21,890 nucleotides of DNA from Pseudomonadota bacterium (GTDB taxonomy: Bacteria > Pseudomonadota > Alphaproteobacteria > HIMB59 > GCA-002718135). Positions 8,043-16,247 of this stretch are shown here, in pieces. The notes below the pieces were generated by a model. The model did no database searches and was not told where the DNA came from. It saw nothing but the letters and a program-made list of their open reading frames with translations. The DNA lies in assembly GCA_027625355.1 (NCBI GenBank), contig JAQBWI010000006.1, positions 1 through 21,890 on the forward strand, given 5' to 3'. Every line of letters begins with the position of its first letter. Position 1 is the first letter of the stretch. A program made the translations under genes and the position numbers.

Positions 8043-9221
8043 ATGCAAGCTAAACAACGCTTTACCAATGTAACGTTAGTTACACCATTTGGTGAAATAA
8101 ACCAAGATCTGTTAGTTGAGGATGATCTAATTGTGGATATTGTTGACAGAGATGTTCCATTAAGTGATGAATTTCAAATTTTTGATGGACAAGATAATTA
8201 TATTTTTCCAGGTATGATTGATGTTCTTCAACATGGTTTTTTGAATTATTTGTATGGTCATGCTGAAGAAAATTGTGCAGTAGATAATGCAAAACTTTTA
8301 CCCAGAGTAGGGGTAACAGGTTTTTTACCATCAACACCTTGCTTACCTCCAGAAGAAACGCGTGAACTTCTTAATAATTTATCAAATGATATTGATAAAT
8401 CAAAAGAGGGGGCAAGAATTCTTGGTATTCATTCAGAAGGTCCTTGCTTTGCATTGCCAGGAGCACATAATCCTAAAAATTTGCGCAATCCATCTTTAGA
8501 ACTAGCCGAGGAGTTAATTGACGCAACGCATGGTAAATTGAAAGCAGTTACTATTGCTCCCGAAATGGAAGGTTCAGAAGTTTTCATCAAAAGATTAAAA
8601 AAAGACAGCATATCTATTCATTTAGGTCATAGTGGAGCAAATCCTGAAGATGTTCCTATGTTTGCTGATTGGGGTGTAGATGCTGTTACTCATATGTATG
8701 ATGCACTTCCTACTTATCCCGCAGATGATACAGGAGTGCATGTCCTCTCTTTAACTGATGCATTAATCGCAGAATCACGTATTGCACTTGGATTAATATG
8801 TGATGGAATTCATGTTCATCCACAATTAGTTGAACTGTTATCTCATCTTCCTAGTGATAGAGTTTTTTTAGAAACAGACTCAGTTAAAGGATCCGGCTCA
8901 CCTGTTCCTGTAAAATTTGAATTTTACCCTGGTCGTTGGTGTACAGTAGAAAAGGGAAAAGCATCAACTTACGACGGTCTTTTAGCTGGATCATCTTTGA
9001 CTTCTATAGAAGGTTTACAAAATTATTTAAAATACTCAAAAAAAACTATGAGTCAGGTTTCTATTGCAGCAAGTTTGGTCCCTGCACGAGTAATAGGATT
9101 AGATGATAAGATGGGTAGTATTGAAAAAAATAAATTTGCTGATTTTATCTTATTAAGAAAAAATGATTTAGAAATTGCAGAAACATTCATTGCAGGAAAG
9201 TCAGTTTACAAAAGTGATTGA
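8043..9221 (+). CDS. N-acetylglucosamine-6-phosphate deacetylase-like amidohydrolase
   Basis: A 392-residue amidohydrolase-superfamily protein of NagA type, which removes the N-acetyl group from an amino sugar. The metal-binding and catalytic set is visible: Glu132 (in HSEGP), His196 (in LGHSGA), His217 (in VTHMYDA), His257 (in DGIHVH) and Asp279 (in LETDSV). IAPEM and GAHNP also match the family. Two positions differ from the common form: VLQHG replaces VHxHG early on, and THMYDALP carries Asp where NagA often has Asn. No nagB deaminase or sugar kinase is near, so the substrate may be an unphosphorylated amino sugar or amino-sugar acid. The AGGAAGG site supports the start. The gene leads a four-gene plus-strand set. 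Confidence 0.87.
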   Translation: MQAKQRFTNVTLVTPFGEINQDLLVEDDLIVDIVDRDVPLSDEFQIFDGQDNYIFPGMIDVLQHGFLNYLYGHAEENCAVDNAKLLPRVGVTGFLPSTPCLPPEETRELLNNLSNDIDKSKEGARILGIHSEGPCFALPGAHNPKNLRNPSLELAEELIDATHGKLKAVTIAPEMEGSEVFIKRLKKDSISIHLGHSGANPEDVPMFADWGVDAVTHMYDALPTYPADDTGVHVLSLTDALIAESRIALGLICDGIHVHPQLVELLSHLPSDRVFLETDSVKGSGSPVPVKFEFYPGRWCTVEKGKASTYDGLLAGSSLTSIEGLQNYLKYSKKTMSQVSIAASLVPARVIGLDDKMGSIEKNKFADFILLRKNDLEIAETFIAGKSVYKSD

Positions 9222-9675
9222 TAAAAATCCTATATCTTTACGTTATCGTGACAAAGGAAATGTCCATATGGATTTTCATGGAGCAACAAATACTACTATA
9301 AATTTTATCATAGAAAAATATGGTATTGAAACAATGAATGACATTTTTAAAAAAGTAGGAAATGATGTTTATGCAGATATGAAGAAACATATACAGTCTG
9401 GAAATATCAAAGTGCTTGCCGAACATTGGCAACATTTTTTTGATCGTGAGGGTGCTGATTTTTCTATATCCATTAAAGATGATGAGATTATTTTAACTGT
9501 TAAAAGATGTACTGCTTATGAACATGTTAAAAAATTAGTTGGAAAAGTATCGTCAAATTTTTGTGACCAAACTATTAAAACTAATGAAGCAATCGCAGAA
9601 GGTACTCCATATGAAATAAAAACGGAAATTTTGGGCGAAGCTTCATGTAAACAAATTATTCGTAAAAGATTATGA
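9214..9675 (+). CDS. Small protein, probable L-2-amino-thiazoline-4-carboxylic acid hydrolase-like
   Basis: About 153 residues from GTG 9214, overlapping the deacetylase stop by eight bases. ATG 9175 would overlap more and adds non-conserved residues. ATG 9268 has a better AAAGGAA site but would remove an RDKGNVHMDFHGA stretch that I believe is conserved in the family. The sequence shows the DFHGATNTTI, GNDVYADM and EHWQHFFDREG patterns I associate with proteins annotated as ATC hydrolases, and cysteines in VKRC, NFCD and ASCKQ. It is soluble with no signal peptide. The family's precise chemistry outside ATC hydrolysis is poorly known. It is paired with a probable paralogue immediately downstream. 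Assignment is from memory of family patterns, so moderate. Confidence 0.6.
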   Translation: MIDKNPISLRYRDKGNVHMDFHGATNTTINFIIEKYGIETMNDIFKKVGNDVYADMKKHIQSGNIKVLAEHWQHFFDREGADFSISIKDDEIILTVKRCTAYEHVKKLVGKVSSNFCDQTIKTNEAIAEGTPYEIKTEILGEASCKQIIRKRL

Positions 9676-10157
9676 TACCAAGTGACCATTTTACCCGCTT
9701 CTATAATGAAGTATTTAAATTTCTAGAAAAGCAAGGTGAAGAAGATTTACAAGCATATTGGTTAGAGATTAGTAAAAATCAAGAAAAACATACATTAGAA
9801 CTATTTAGGGAAAAGGGTTTGCAAGGGATGTATGAATATTGGGATCACATAAGAATAGAGGAAAATTGTGATTTAGATTTAAAATTAGAAGAAGATAATC
9901 TTGAATTAAAAATGAATGTTTGTCCAAGTTTGAGTAAAGTTTTGGATAATGATGCTGAGCCAATGAAGAGATATTGTGATCATTGTGCTGGTTGGATTGG
10001 ACCCTTAATAGATAAGGTTGGTTATCATTTAGTCTATGATGTGATTGATCGAAGCAAACCTCAATGTGTTGTTAAAATATTTAAAGATAAAGAAAAAGCC
10101 ATTAAAGAAGAAAAGAATGCTAAACTGTTAATGGGTTGGCCAGGTAAAGAATTATAA
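9672..10157 (+). CDS. Small protein, probable paralogue of the preceding ATC-hydrolase-like protein
   Basis: A 161-residue soluble protein whose ATG overlaps the upstream stop by four bases (ATGA), so the two are translationally coupled. The C-terminal half follows the same plan as its neighbour: a cysteine after a beta strand (MNVCPS), a CDHC cluster near residue 103, then a further strand with SKPQCVVKI. This suggests a heteromeric or complementary pair. The first half is highly charged (KQGEEDL, EYWDHIRIEENCD). It belongs with the NagA-like deacetylase by arrangement, so a role in processing the acyl or amino part of the substrate is possible. I do not recognise a specific function. Confidence 0.5.
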   Translation: MIPSDHFTRFYNEVFKFLEKQGEEDLQAYWLEISKNQEKHTLELFREKGLQGMYEYWDHIRIEENCDLDLKLEEDNLELKMNVCPSLSKVLDNDAEPMKRYCDHCAGWIGPLIDKVGYHLVYDVIDRSKPQCVVKIFKDKEKAIKEEKNAKLLMGWPGKEL

Positions 10158-10173
10158 TTAAAATGCTAAGTTA

Positions 10174-11295
10174 ATGTTGCGAATAGAAGCTAATGGCATT
10201 TTAGGTCAATCTAAAATAAATTCAAATAAATCACATTATACTTTTTCATCTTTTATCACCCTTAAAAATGGTGACCTATTAGCTGTTGCCAGAAGAGGAA
10301 ATAATAAAGATTCTGAATTAGAGGGGCTTGACTTTTTTATTTCAAAGGATGAGGGTGATCATTGGAGTGAACCGTGGGAGCCTTTTAGAGATATCTATGT
10401 AGATAAAAAAAAAGGAAGCTTAAAGTTATGTTATTTTACAGAAATATCATCATCGCATTTATTAGCATCATTTTTATGGATTGATCGAACATCATTTCCT
10501 GGCAAAGAATTATTTAATGCTGAAACAGAGGGTTGCCTTCCAATGAGAGTGTTGTTGTCTGACTCTTTTGATCAAGGGAGAACATGGTCATCTTTAAGGT
10601 CAGTCGAAATTCCTAACGAAATTGGTCCTCCTAGCCTAACAAATCCCATAATGAAACTTCCAGACGGAAAACTATTAATGAGTATAGAAAATAATAAAAA
10701 TTATTATGATAAATCTGCCTGGAAACAAAAAGCAGTTTTTTTATCTTCAATCAACAATGGAAAAAGTTGGTCCTCACCTTTCATTGTTGCAGGCGATGAG
10801 AGTGGTAGAATATTTAATTGGGATTTAAGGTGCAGCGTAGATAATATTGGACGCATATGTTCGTTTGCATGGACCTACGATTCACACGAAGAAAATTTTT
10901 TAAATATTCATCAAAGAATTAGTATTGATGGTGGTCAAACCTGGACTAATCCAAAAGATTTAAATATTACAGACCAAGCCGCGCACCCTGCATTATTAAA
11001 TGATGGAAAAATAATACTACCATGGGTTGATCGATTTCAATCAAGAAGTATAAAAGTAAGAGTAGCTGATAATTTATATTCTGACTTTAAGCATTCCTCT
11101 GAAATTACTATTTTTGAACAAACTAGTCTAGATAACATTAAAGATAATAAATTAGGTGAATTGTTAGCTGATATGAGTGTATGGAATTTTGGTTTACCTT
11201 ATGCAGATGTATTGTCTTCTGGTAAAATATTAGTCTTCTATTATGCAGGAAATAATAAACAAATGAATTTGTATTGGTCGCGTCTAACATTTTAA
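10174..11295 (+). CDS. Sialidase-fold (BNR/Asp-box) protein, non-canonical
   Basis: A 373-residue six-bladed beta-propeller protein with Asp boxes (SxDxGxTW pattern) near residues 57-64 (SKDEGDHW), 131-138 (SFDQGRTW), 192-199 (SINNGKSW) and 250-257 (SIDGGQTW). The GH33 FRIP arginine and the LNxRS arginine motif are not visible, unlike the sialidase at 20452. It shares a W-x-x-R motif (W216/R219), followed by an AWTYD-type strand, with the protein at 12651-13739, so those two form their own subgroup. No signal peptide, so it should be cytoplasmic. It could be a glycosidase or lyase on imported glycans; activity is uncertain. The start has no good ribosome site and follows the preceding gene by 16 bases. 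Confidence 0.75.
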   Translation: MLRIEANGILGQSKINSNKSHYTFSSFITLKNGDLLAVARRGNNKDSELEGLDFFISKDEGDHWSEPWEPFRDIYVDKKKGSLKLCYFTEISSSHLLASFLWIDRTSFPGKELFNAETEGCLPMRVLLSDSFDQGRTWSSLRSVEIPNEIGPPSLTNPIMKLPDGKLLMSIENNKNYYDKSAWKQKAVFLSSINNGKSWSSPFIVAGDESGRIFNWDLRCSVDNIGRICSFAWTYDSHEENFLNIHQRISIDGGQTWTNPKDLNITDQAAHPALLNDGKIILPWVDRFQSRSIKVRVADNLYSDFKHSSEITIFEQTSLDNIKDNKLGELLADMSVWNFGLPYADVLSSGKILVFYYAGNNKQMNLYWSRLTF

Positions 11296-11312
11296 TTAAA
11301 TTTTCGTAATAT

Positions 11313-12638
11313 TTATAAAATTTGACGTATTGAAAATATTAATTGCCTTAAAAAAGTTCTAACTCCCATTGCACCTTCTTCTTTAATCAGAATAAATGCA
11401 TTCATAGACACTAAAATTATAAAAGCACAAATTACAAATAAAACTTCATAACTACCTAGAGTAGTACCTAAAACTACAATATTGTTTGTATCAAGCCACA
11501 ATATTAAATAACCCGCTAAAACGGTTGTAATTCCTGCAATTAGTCCATCAAGACTGTAGGCAAGAGACATAAATGACTCTTTATTATTGCCTGGTACGTA
11601 ATTTAACATAAAAATATAACCTATAGAGGCACTACCCCACATTAAAAAACCAAATAGAAAGAAAGTTACTCCAACAACATAACTTAAATAAGGAGTTTCT
11701 GAATTAATAAAAAGTAAAACTAAAAGAAGTACAATTTGCAAACTTTGAAATATTACTCTTATACCTCTACAACCATAATTATCTGTTACTCTTCCAACTA
11801 TTAATCCACTACATGTTCCACCTATTAAAATTAATGTTGATGAAAATATTAATTCTCCACTTGGAATATCCATTCGGATTTTAAAAAAAAGTGTTAGAAA
11901 TATTGCTAGGACAGTTATAACTAAATACTGGGTGCCAGATGAAATTAAAAATAAGTTAAAATTTTTATCTTTTGATGCGGTAAATAAATTTTTAACATAG
12001 CCTTGATCATTTTCTCTATTAATAATTTTCCCCCCGCCTTGAATTTTGATTAGCAATAATGCTGATATTAGACCTAGAATAATTGCAATTATAAAAACAG
12101 GATAAAATCTTTCTAAGCCTACTCTGCTATCTAGCCAAATTTTAATCACATAGGAGGCAGCAAGTGCAAAGGGAGTGCAAATAATTCCGTTGATACCAAT
12201 AATTCTACCTCTCACATCTCGGGGTATAAATTCCTGCATCCAAGGAACAAAAGCTGCCTCTGATAGAGACCTACATATTGCAAACATGAGCATCGAAATA
12301 AACAATAAATAAAAAACTAATGTTAGATTATCTTGATAAAATGGAACAATTAAAAAAATTAAAAGAAAAATATACCGAGTAAATAATGTGCTAATTGAAA
12401 CTAACTTGCTTCCAAAATAAACTGTAATAGGAATACTAATTAATGCCAATACTTGACAAAAAGCCATTAAACTTCCCAGAATACCTATTTCATCGGAGCT
12501 TAATCCTAATTCTACAGAATAGAGAGTAAGGGGGGCCGCTACAGTGCCTATTACTGCACACATTTGAAGTGCTGTAGAAAAATGAAAATAACTCATAAAT
12601 TTTAATTTTTCTGGCTCACTGGAAATAAGTTTAAACAT
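11313..12638 (-). CDS. Major facilitator superfamily (MFS) transporter
   Basis: A 441-residue polytopic membrane protein with about twelve hydrophobic segments split by a central cytoplasmic loop (near the GGGKIINRENDQGY stretch, about residues 201-214). The loop EFIPRDVRGRIIGING resembles the MFS inter-helix signature. It is an inner-membrane secondary transporter, probably for a sugar, sugar acid or glycan-derived product. It is the last gene of the minus-strand set led by the GntR/UTRA regulator, 12 bases after the sialidase-fold gene. It could import a monomer that the ABC system does not, or export a product. Substrate is not visible. It ends 17 bases from the convergent plus-strand gene, with no clear terminator hairpin between them. 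Confidence 0.87.
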   Translation of the reverse strand: MFKLISSEPEKLKFMSYFHFSTALQMCAVIGTVAAPLTLYSVELGLSSDEIGILGSLMAFCQVLALISIPITVYFGSKLVSISTLFTRYIFLLIFLIVPFYQDNLTLVFYLLFISMLMFAICRSLSEAAFVPWMQEFIPRDVRGRIIGINGIICTPFALAASYVIKIWLDSRVGLERFYPVFIIAIILGLISALLLIKIQGGGKIINRENDQGYVKNLFTASKDKNFNLFLISSGTQYLVITVLAIFLTLFFKIRMDIPSGELIFSSTLILIGGTCSGLIVGRVTDNYGCRGIRVIFQSLQIVLLLVLLFINSETPYLSYVVGVTFFLFGFLMWGSASIGYIFMLNYVPGNNKESFMSLAYSLDGLIAGITTVLAGYLILWLDTNNIVVLGTTLGSYEVLFVICAFIILVSMNAFILIKEEGAMGVRTFLRQLIFSIRQIL

Positions 12639-12650
12639 TTTTTTTACATT

Positions 12651-13739
12651 TTATAAATTTACTATGAAGGATTTGATAATGTGTTGGTTATTTTCATAGC
12701 ACCAACAGGTAGCAAATACTTCATTATTTTGAAGTTTGATAAGTGATGGTTGACCAAATTTAAGACTTCCAAATTGTTTGCTTATATTTGTTGAGTCACT
12801 CCCCATATTTTCATTTTTAAATAGATCAAGCTCATCCAAAATTTCAAACTTATCATTTTCAATATTAACCTTTCTTACGATCAGTCCTGATGGAGACTCT
12901 CTATGAGAGTGAATTGTTAAAATAATATTTTTTTCAAGCCATAATAAGTTAGATGCTTGTGCTTTTACACCTGTATCTATTGCTTCACCAAAACTCTTTC
13001 CCCCATCATGAGAATAAACAATATGATTATTTAAATTTATTTTTTTGATATTATCATAAGTCCAAAAAATAACAGCAACACCATTATTATCTATTTCACA
13101 AAGTCTGCATTCCCAAGCAGCTATTTCACCATTTCGAGAATTAAAAAAATCAGATAATTTATTCCAGCTTTTTCCATTATCATCACTATAAATAATCCAG
13201 CCTGAGTGACCTGTTTCCCCTAAATGAAAAGGAGGGCAAGCAGCAAGAATTCTTCCCGTTGCTAACTGAATACATGGGCCTGAAATTTCTAAAGGTTTAT
13301 CCAAGACATTAAAAACATTAGGCACGCTCCAGCTTTCACCAAGGTCTTTTGAAAAACTTATTTTATTTTTTAAGGGTAACACATCAAATGAAATAGGATC
13401 TACAATTGGGGTAAGGGCATCTGGCCTTACAAAAGCATAACCAGTCGCAATCATTTCTCCATTTTGTAAGAGCAAAGGTTTTAACGTATCCGTTTCTTCG
13501 TGATTATCATAAATATGATTATGTAATTCTTTTGGTTTTGACCAAGTTCTTCCATTATCAGTACTTTTTGTTACAAATGCTCTTTGATCAGAAGAGTCAA
13601 ATGCCTGACCAATAGAAAAAATTATTAATAAGTCGTTATTGGGCAACAAACTAATACCTGGAAAAATTCCTTGTCTGCTCACGAGAAGAGGATCAGGGTT
13701 TTGATATACTATTATTTCTTTTTTTTTTTTCATTACCAT
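12651..13739 (-). CDS. Sialidase-fold (BNR/Asp-box) protein, non-canonical
   Basis: A 362-residue beta-propeller with Asp boxes near residues 59-66 (STDNGRTW), 130-137 (SKDLGESW), 185-192 (SDDNGKSW) and 243-250 (SHDGGKSF). It shares the W-x-x-R motif (W209/R212) and the following FWTYD strand with the protein at 10174-11295, and likewise lacks a clear FRIP or LNxRS arginine. No signal peptide is seen. Two starts are possible: ATG at 13739 overlaps the PhyH stop by seven bases, while ATG at 13733 gives a one-base TAATG overlap, the arrangement used at 4521. Codons 4-7 form a run of 12 adenines, open to slippage or sequencing error. Probable cytoplasmic glycan-acting enzyme; activity unknown. 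Confidence 0.75.
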   Translation of the reverse strand: MVMKKKKEIIVYQNPDPLLVSRQGIFPGISLLPNNDLLIIFSIGQAFDSSDQRAFVTKSTDNGRTWSKPKELHNHIYDNHEETDTLKPLLLQNGEMIATGYAFVRPDALTPIVDPISFDVLPLKNKISFSKDLGESWSVPNVFNVLDKPLEISGPCIQLATGRILAACPPFHLGETGHSGWIIYSDDNGKSWNKLSDFFNSRNGEIAAWECRLCEIDNNGVAVIFWTYDNIKKINLNNHIVYSHDGGKSFGEAIDTGVKAQASNLLWLEKNIILTIHSHRESPSGLIVRKVNIENDKFEILDELDLFKNENMGSDSTNISKQFGSLKFGQPSLIKLQNNEVFATCWCYENNQHIIKSFIVNL

Positions 13740-14545
13740 TGACTCTCAAACTCCTGATGAAATTGAAATCCTCTAATAGGCGTGGCCTCTCCGCGAGGTA
13801 TTGGAGCTACTGGGTTTAATGTATGTTTTTTAGAACCCCTAGCAATTTGTATTGAAAAAAAAGGCCATTCATTAAGGTCTGCTTTTACATGTGAAGGAGA
13901 ATATCTAAAAGTTATACCACATCTTGGTCGATCAGAAGAATTCGCATCAGATCCGTGCAAAAGAGCATCAGAGTGAAGAGATATTTCTCCAGCTTTTAAA
14001 CTCATATAAATAATTTTATCTTTATTAATTTGTTCATCGTCAACTTCTTGATTAAGGATATAATCACTGTTGTTGTTTTCAGTATGTAAATATTTTTTGG
14101 TCTTATGACTACCTGAAACAATCTTCATTGCTGAATTATCCTTGTCTGTATCAAAAATGGCAAGCCAAACTGTTACTGATTTTGAAGGTTTTAAAGGCCA
14201 ATACTGAGAGTCTTGATGCCAAGGAACAATACTTTTACTCAAGGCAGGTTTATAAAAAAATTGCCCACCCCACAAATAAAAATTTGGTCCTAGTAAATCT
14301 TCTACATAATCTAGAATTTCAGGAGTGTGTGCTACGTCATAAAATTTTTTACTAGCTTTATGCCACATATTTGTTTTATTAATATCGACGTTACTTGGTA
14401 AACGATTTTTTAATTCATTAAAAAAAATTTGTAATTCTTCAACTCCTCTTTTAGAAAAAACAGGTAGGTTTTTTATAAAACCATCTCTATCGTATTGGGA
14501 AATTTCAGATTTATTTAACCTTCGAATATTTTTACTTATTTCCAT
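13733..14545 (-). CDS. Phytanoyl-CoA dioxygenase (PhyH) family Fe(II)/2-oxoglutarate oxygenase
   Basis: A 270-residue oxygenase with the HxD...H iron triad: His110 and Asp112 (in VPWHQDSQ) and His197 (in LLHGSD). An arginine-rich RPRCGITFRY strand follows and would bind 2-oxoglutarate. Length and motif spacing are normal for PhyH. Family members hydroxylate or demethylate small molecules, consuming O2 and 2-oxoglutarate. It overlaps the upstream PanB-like gene by 14 bases and the downstream sialidase-fold gene by one to seven bases, so it is part of one tight operon. It may remove a modifying group from the substrate before hydrolysis, but that is inference. Confidence 0.88.
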   Translation of the reverse strand: MEISKNIRRLNKSEISQYDRDGFIKNLPVFSKRGVEELQIFFNELKNRLPSNVDINKTNMWHKASKKFYDVAHTPEILDYVEDLLGPNFYLWGGQFFYKPALSKSIVPWHQDSQYWPLKPSKSVTVWLAIFDTDKDNSAMKIVSGSHKTKKYLHTENNNSDYILNQEVDDEQINKDKIIYMSLKAGEISLHSDALLHGSDANSSDRPRCGITFRYSPSHVKADLNEWPFFSIQIARGSKKHTLNPVAPIPRGEATPIRGFQFHQEFESQW

Positions 14546-15392
14546 TATTCCAATCTGTGATTAATTTTTTAAATTTCATTAATTCTTTTTGATCAGCTAA
14601 AACAGAATGTTTTTTTGCAGGAAATTTCTTAAATTCTACATCTGTCTGATATTTTTTAAATGCTTTAATTCTTTCTTTTTGAATATCTTGGTAAATTTTA
14701 TCAAAATTTCTATATTTTTTTGCATGTCTTGGTGTTTTTGAAGAGTCATTGTGATAACCCAATATATCCTCAGCAAATAAAAACTGCACATCACTTTTAC
14801 TTCCAGAGCCTATGGATATAGTTAGCATTTTAGTTATTTTGCTAATTTCAGCGAGTATATCTGCTGGGATACATTCTACTTCTACTGCCCAACATCCAAT
14901 GTTTTCTAATTCTATAATATCTTCATAAACTTTAATGGCTTCTTTGAGTGTTTTTCCTACTGGTTTTACACCACCTGTCCAAGTAGATTTCATTGGAACA
15001 AATCCAACATGTCCCTGAAGAGGAATATTAAATTCGCTGATATATTTTATAAAATTCATATTCCATGAATTTGTATGAATGGAGTCCACACCCAGTTCAA
15101 TTAGTTCAAAACATTTTCTAGCAATACTCTCTTTTGATTCATGTTCTGTATATTTAATACCACAAGTTAGAAATGTATTTGGAGCAGCTTCACGAATTTC
15201 TTTTAATCTATCAGCACCTGTTATTAATAAATCAATATCTGCCAATTCTGCAGCCGCCGCTTCCTCAGGCGTAATTACATTTATTTGCGTTAGTTTCTTT
15301 CTGCTCTTGAGTTCGAGTAAATCTCTGACAGTGTAGTTCCTATAACCTGCTTGATGAGCTAGTGAATATACTTTCTTGTATTTTTTTTTCAT
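14532..15392 (-). CDS. Ketopantoate hydroxymethyltransferase (PanB)-like protein, paralogue 2
   Basis: A 286-residue TIM-barrel protein of the PanB/PEP-mutase superfamily, about half identical by eye to the neighbour at 15393-16247. It keeps the GHVGFVP motif, the VECIP glutamate (equivalent to E. coli PanB Glu181), the TISIGSGS segment and the EDILG helix. It lacks the aspartates and glutamate that bind magnesium in E. coli PanB: LLVGDS is replaced by LLITGA, the LADLPF aspartate by LTCGIK, and VKLEGG by HTNSWN. So it is probably not a true PanB; an aldol or retro-aldol reaction on another 2-oxo acid is possible. Its ATG abuts the paralogue's stop, implying translational coupling. Confidence 0.72.
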   Translation of the reverse strand: MKKKYKKVYSLAHQAGYRNYTVRDLLELKSRKKLTQINVITPEEAAAAELADIDLLITGADRLKEIREAAPNTFLTCGIKYTEHESKESIARKCFELIELGVDSIHTNSWNMNFIKYISEFNIPLQGHVGFVPMKSTWTGGVKPVGKTLKEAIKVYEDIIELENIGCWAVEVECIPADILAEISKITKMLTISIGSGSKSDVQFLFAEDILGYHNDSSKTPRHAKKYRNFDKIYQDIQKERIKAFKKYQTDVEFKKFPAKKHSVLADQKELMKFKKLITDWNNGNK

Positions 15393-16247
15393 TTATTCAA
15401 TATTCACTTTCCGATTATGCAAAAATTTTCTAAAATTTATCAATTCTTTTTTTTCTAATGAAATTGAATGTTTTTTTGTTGGAAATTTATTTTTTTTAAC
15501 ATCCGATTTAAATTCTTTGAATGCCTTTATTCTCTCTTTTTGAATTTTTTGCATTAGCTTTTCAAAATTTGCATATTTTTTTGCATGTCGTGGAAATTGT
15601 ATTTGACTTTGACCTAATATATCTTCGGTAAATAAAAATTGTGCATCAGCAGCATTTCCTGAACCAATAGAAATAGTTACTAAAGATGTCATTTTTGTAA
15701 TTTCTGCCAAAATATTTTCAGGTACTAATTCAACTTCAATTCCCCATGCTCCTGTATTCTCTATATCTTTAATATCTTTTAATAGTTCCATTGCTTCTTT
15801 TGCAGTTTTGCCAAAAGATCGAATGCCGCCAATCCAAGTTGTTCGTCTTGGTATAAAACCAACATGACTTTGAAAGGGAATTCTAAATTTACTTAAATGT
15901 GTCATCCAATCTAAATTCCAATTTTGACACATCAAAGAGTCAGCCCCAGCTTCTATGATTTCAAAAGCTTTTTTTGTTGCCTCTCGTTTTGATGGATTTT
16001 CAATAAATGGCACACCAACGGTCATAAAAGTTTTAGCAGCTGCTTTTCGTATTTTAGGTAATTCAGGACTAGGACCGGTTAGTAATAAATCTATCCCTGC
16101 TTCTTCAGCTGCTGCAGCTTCTTGGGGACTGGTAACTCTTATTTGGGTGAGTTTCTTTTTGCCTTTTAAATCAATAATATCTCTTACTGTATAATTACGA
16201 TATCCGAGATCATTGTTGATTGAAAAAACTCTTTTATATTTTTTCAT
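15393..16247 (-). CDS. Ketopantoate hydroxymethyltransferase (PanB)-like protein, paralogue 1
   Basis: A 284-residue PanB-like TIM barrel and tandem homologue of the following gene. Visible motifs are SHVGFIP (residues 127-133), VELVP with the catalytic-type Glu173, TISIGSG (191-197) and EDILG (208-212). As in its partner, the PanB metal-ligand positions read differently: LLLTGP for LLVGDS, MTVGVPF for LADLPF, and MCQNWN for VKLEGG. The two copies differ from each other just after HVGF (IPR versus VPM), so they may have different substrates or form a heteromer. It overlaps the GntR/UTRA gene by 14 bases, which ties it to that regulator. A catabolic rather than pantothenate role is inferred. 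Confidence 0.73.
   Translation of the reverse strand: MKKYKRVFSINNDLGYRNYTVRDIIDLKGKKKLTQIRVTSPQEAAAAEEAGIDLLLTGPSPELPKIRKAAAKTFMTVGVPFIENPSKREATKKAFEIIEAGADSLMCQNWNLDWMTHLSKFRIPFQSHVGFIPRRTTWIGGIRSFGKTAKEAMELLKDIKDIENTGAWGIEVELVPENILAEITKMTSLVTISIGSGNAADAQFLFTEDILGQSQIQFPRHAKKYANFEKLMQKIQKERIKAFKEFKSDVKKNKFPTKKHSISLEKKELINFRKFLHNRKVNIE

Noticed and set aside
14532..16247. Calling the two PanB-like genes panB for pantothenate synthesis
   Set aside because: Two tandem copies, missing metal ligands, no panC, and a sugar-type operon argue against it.
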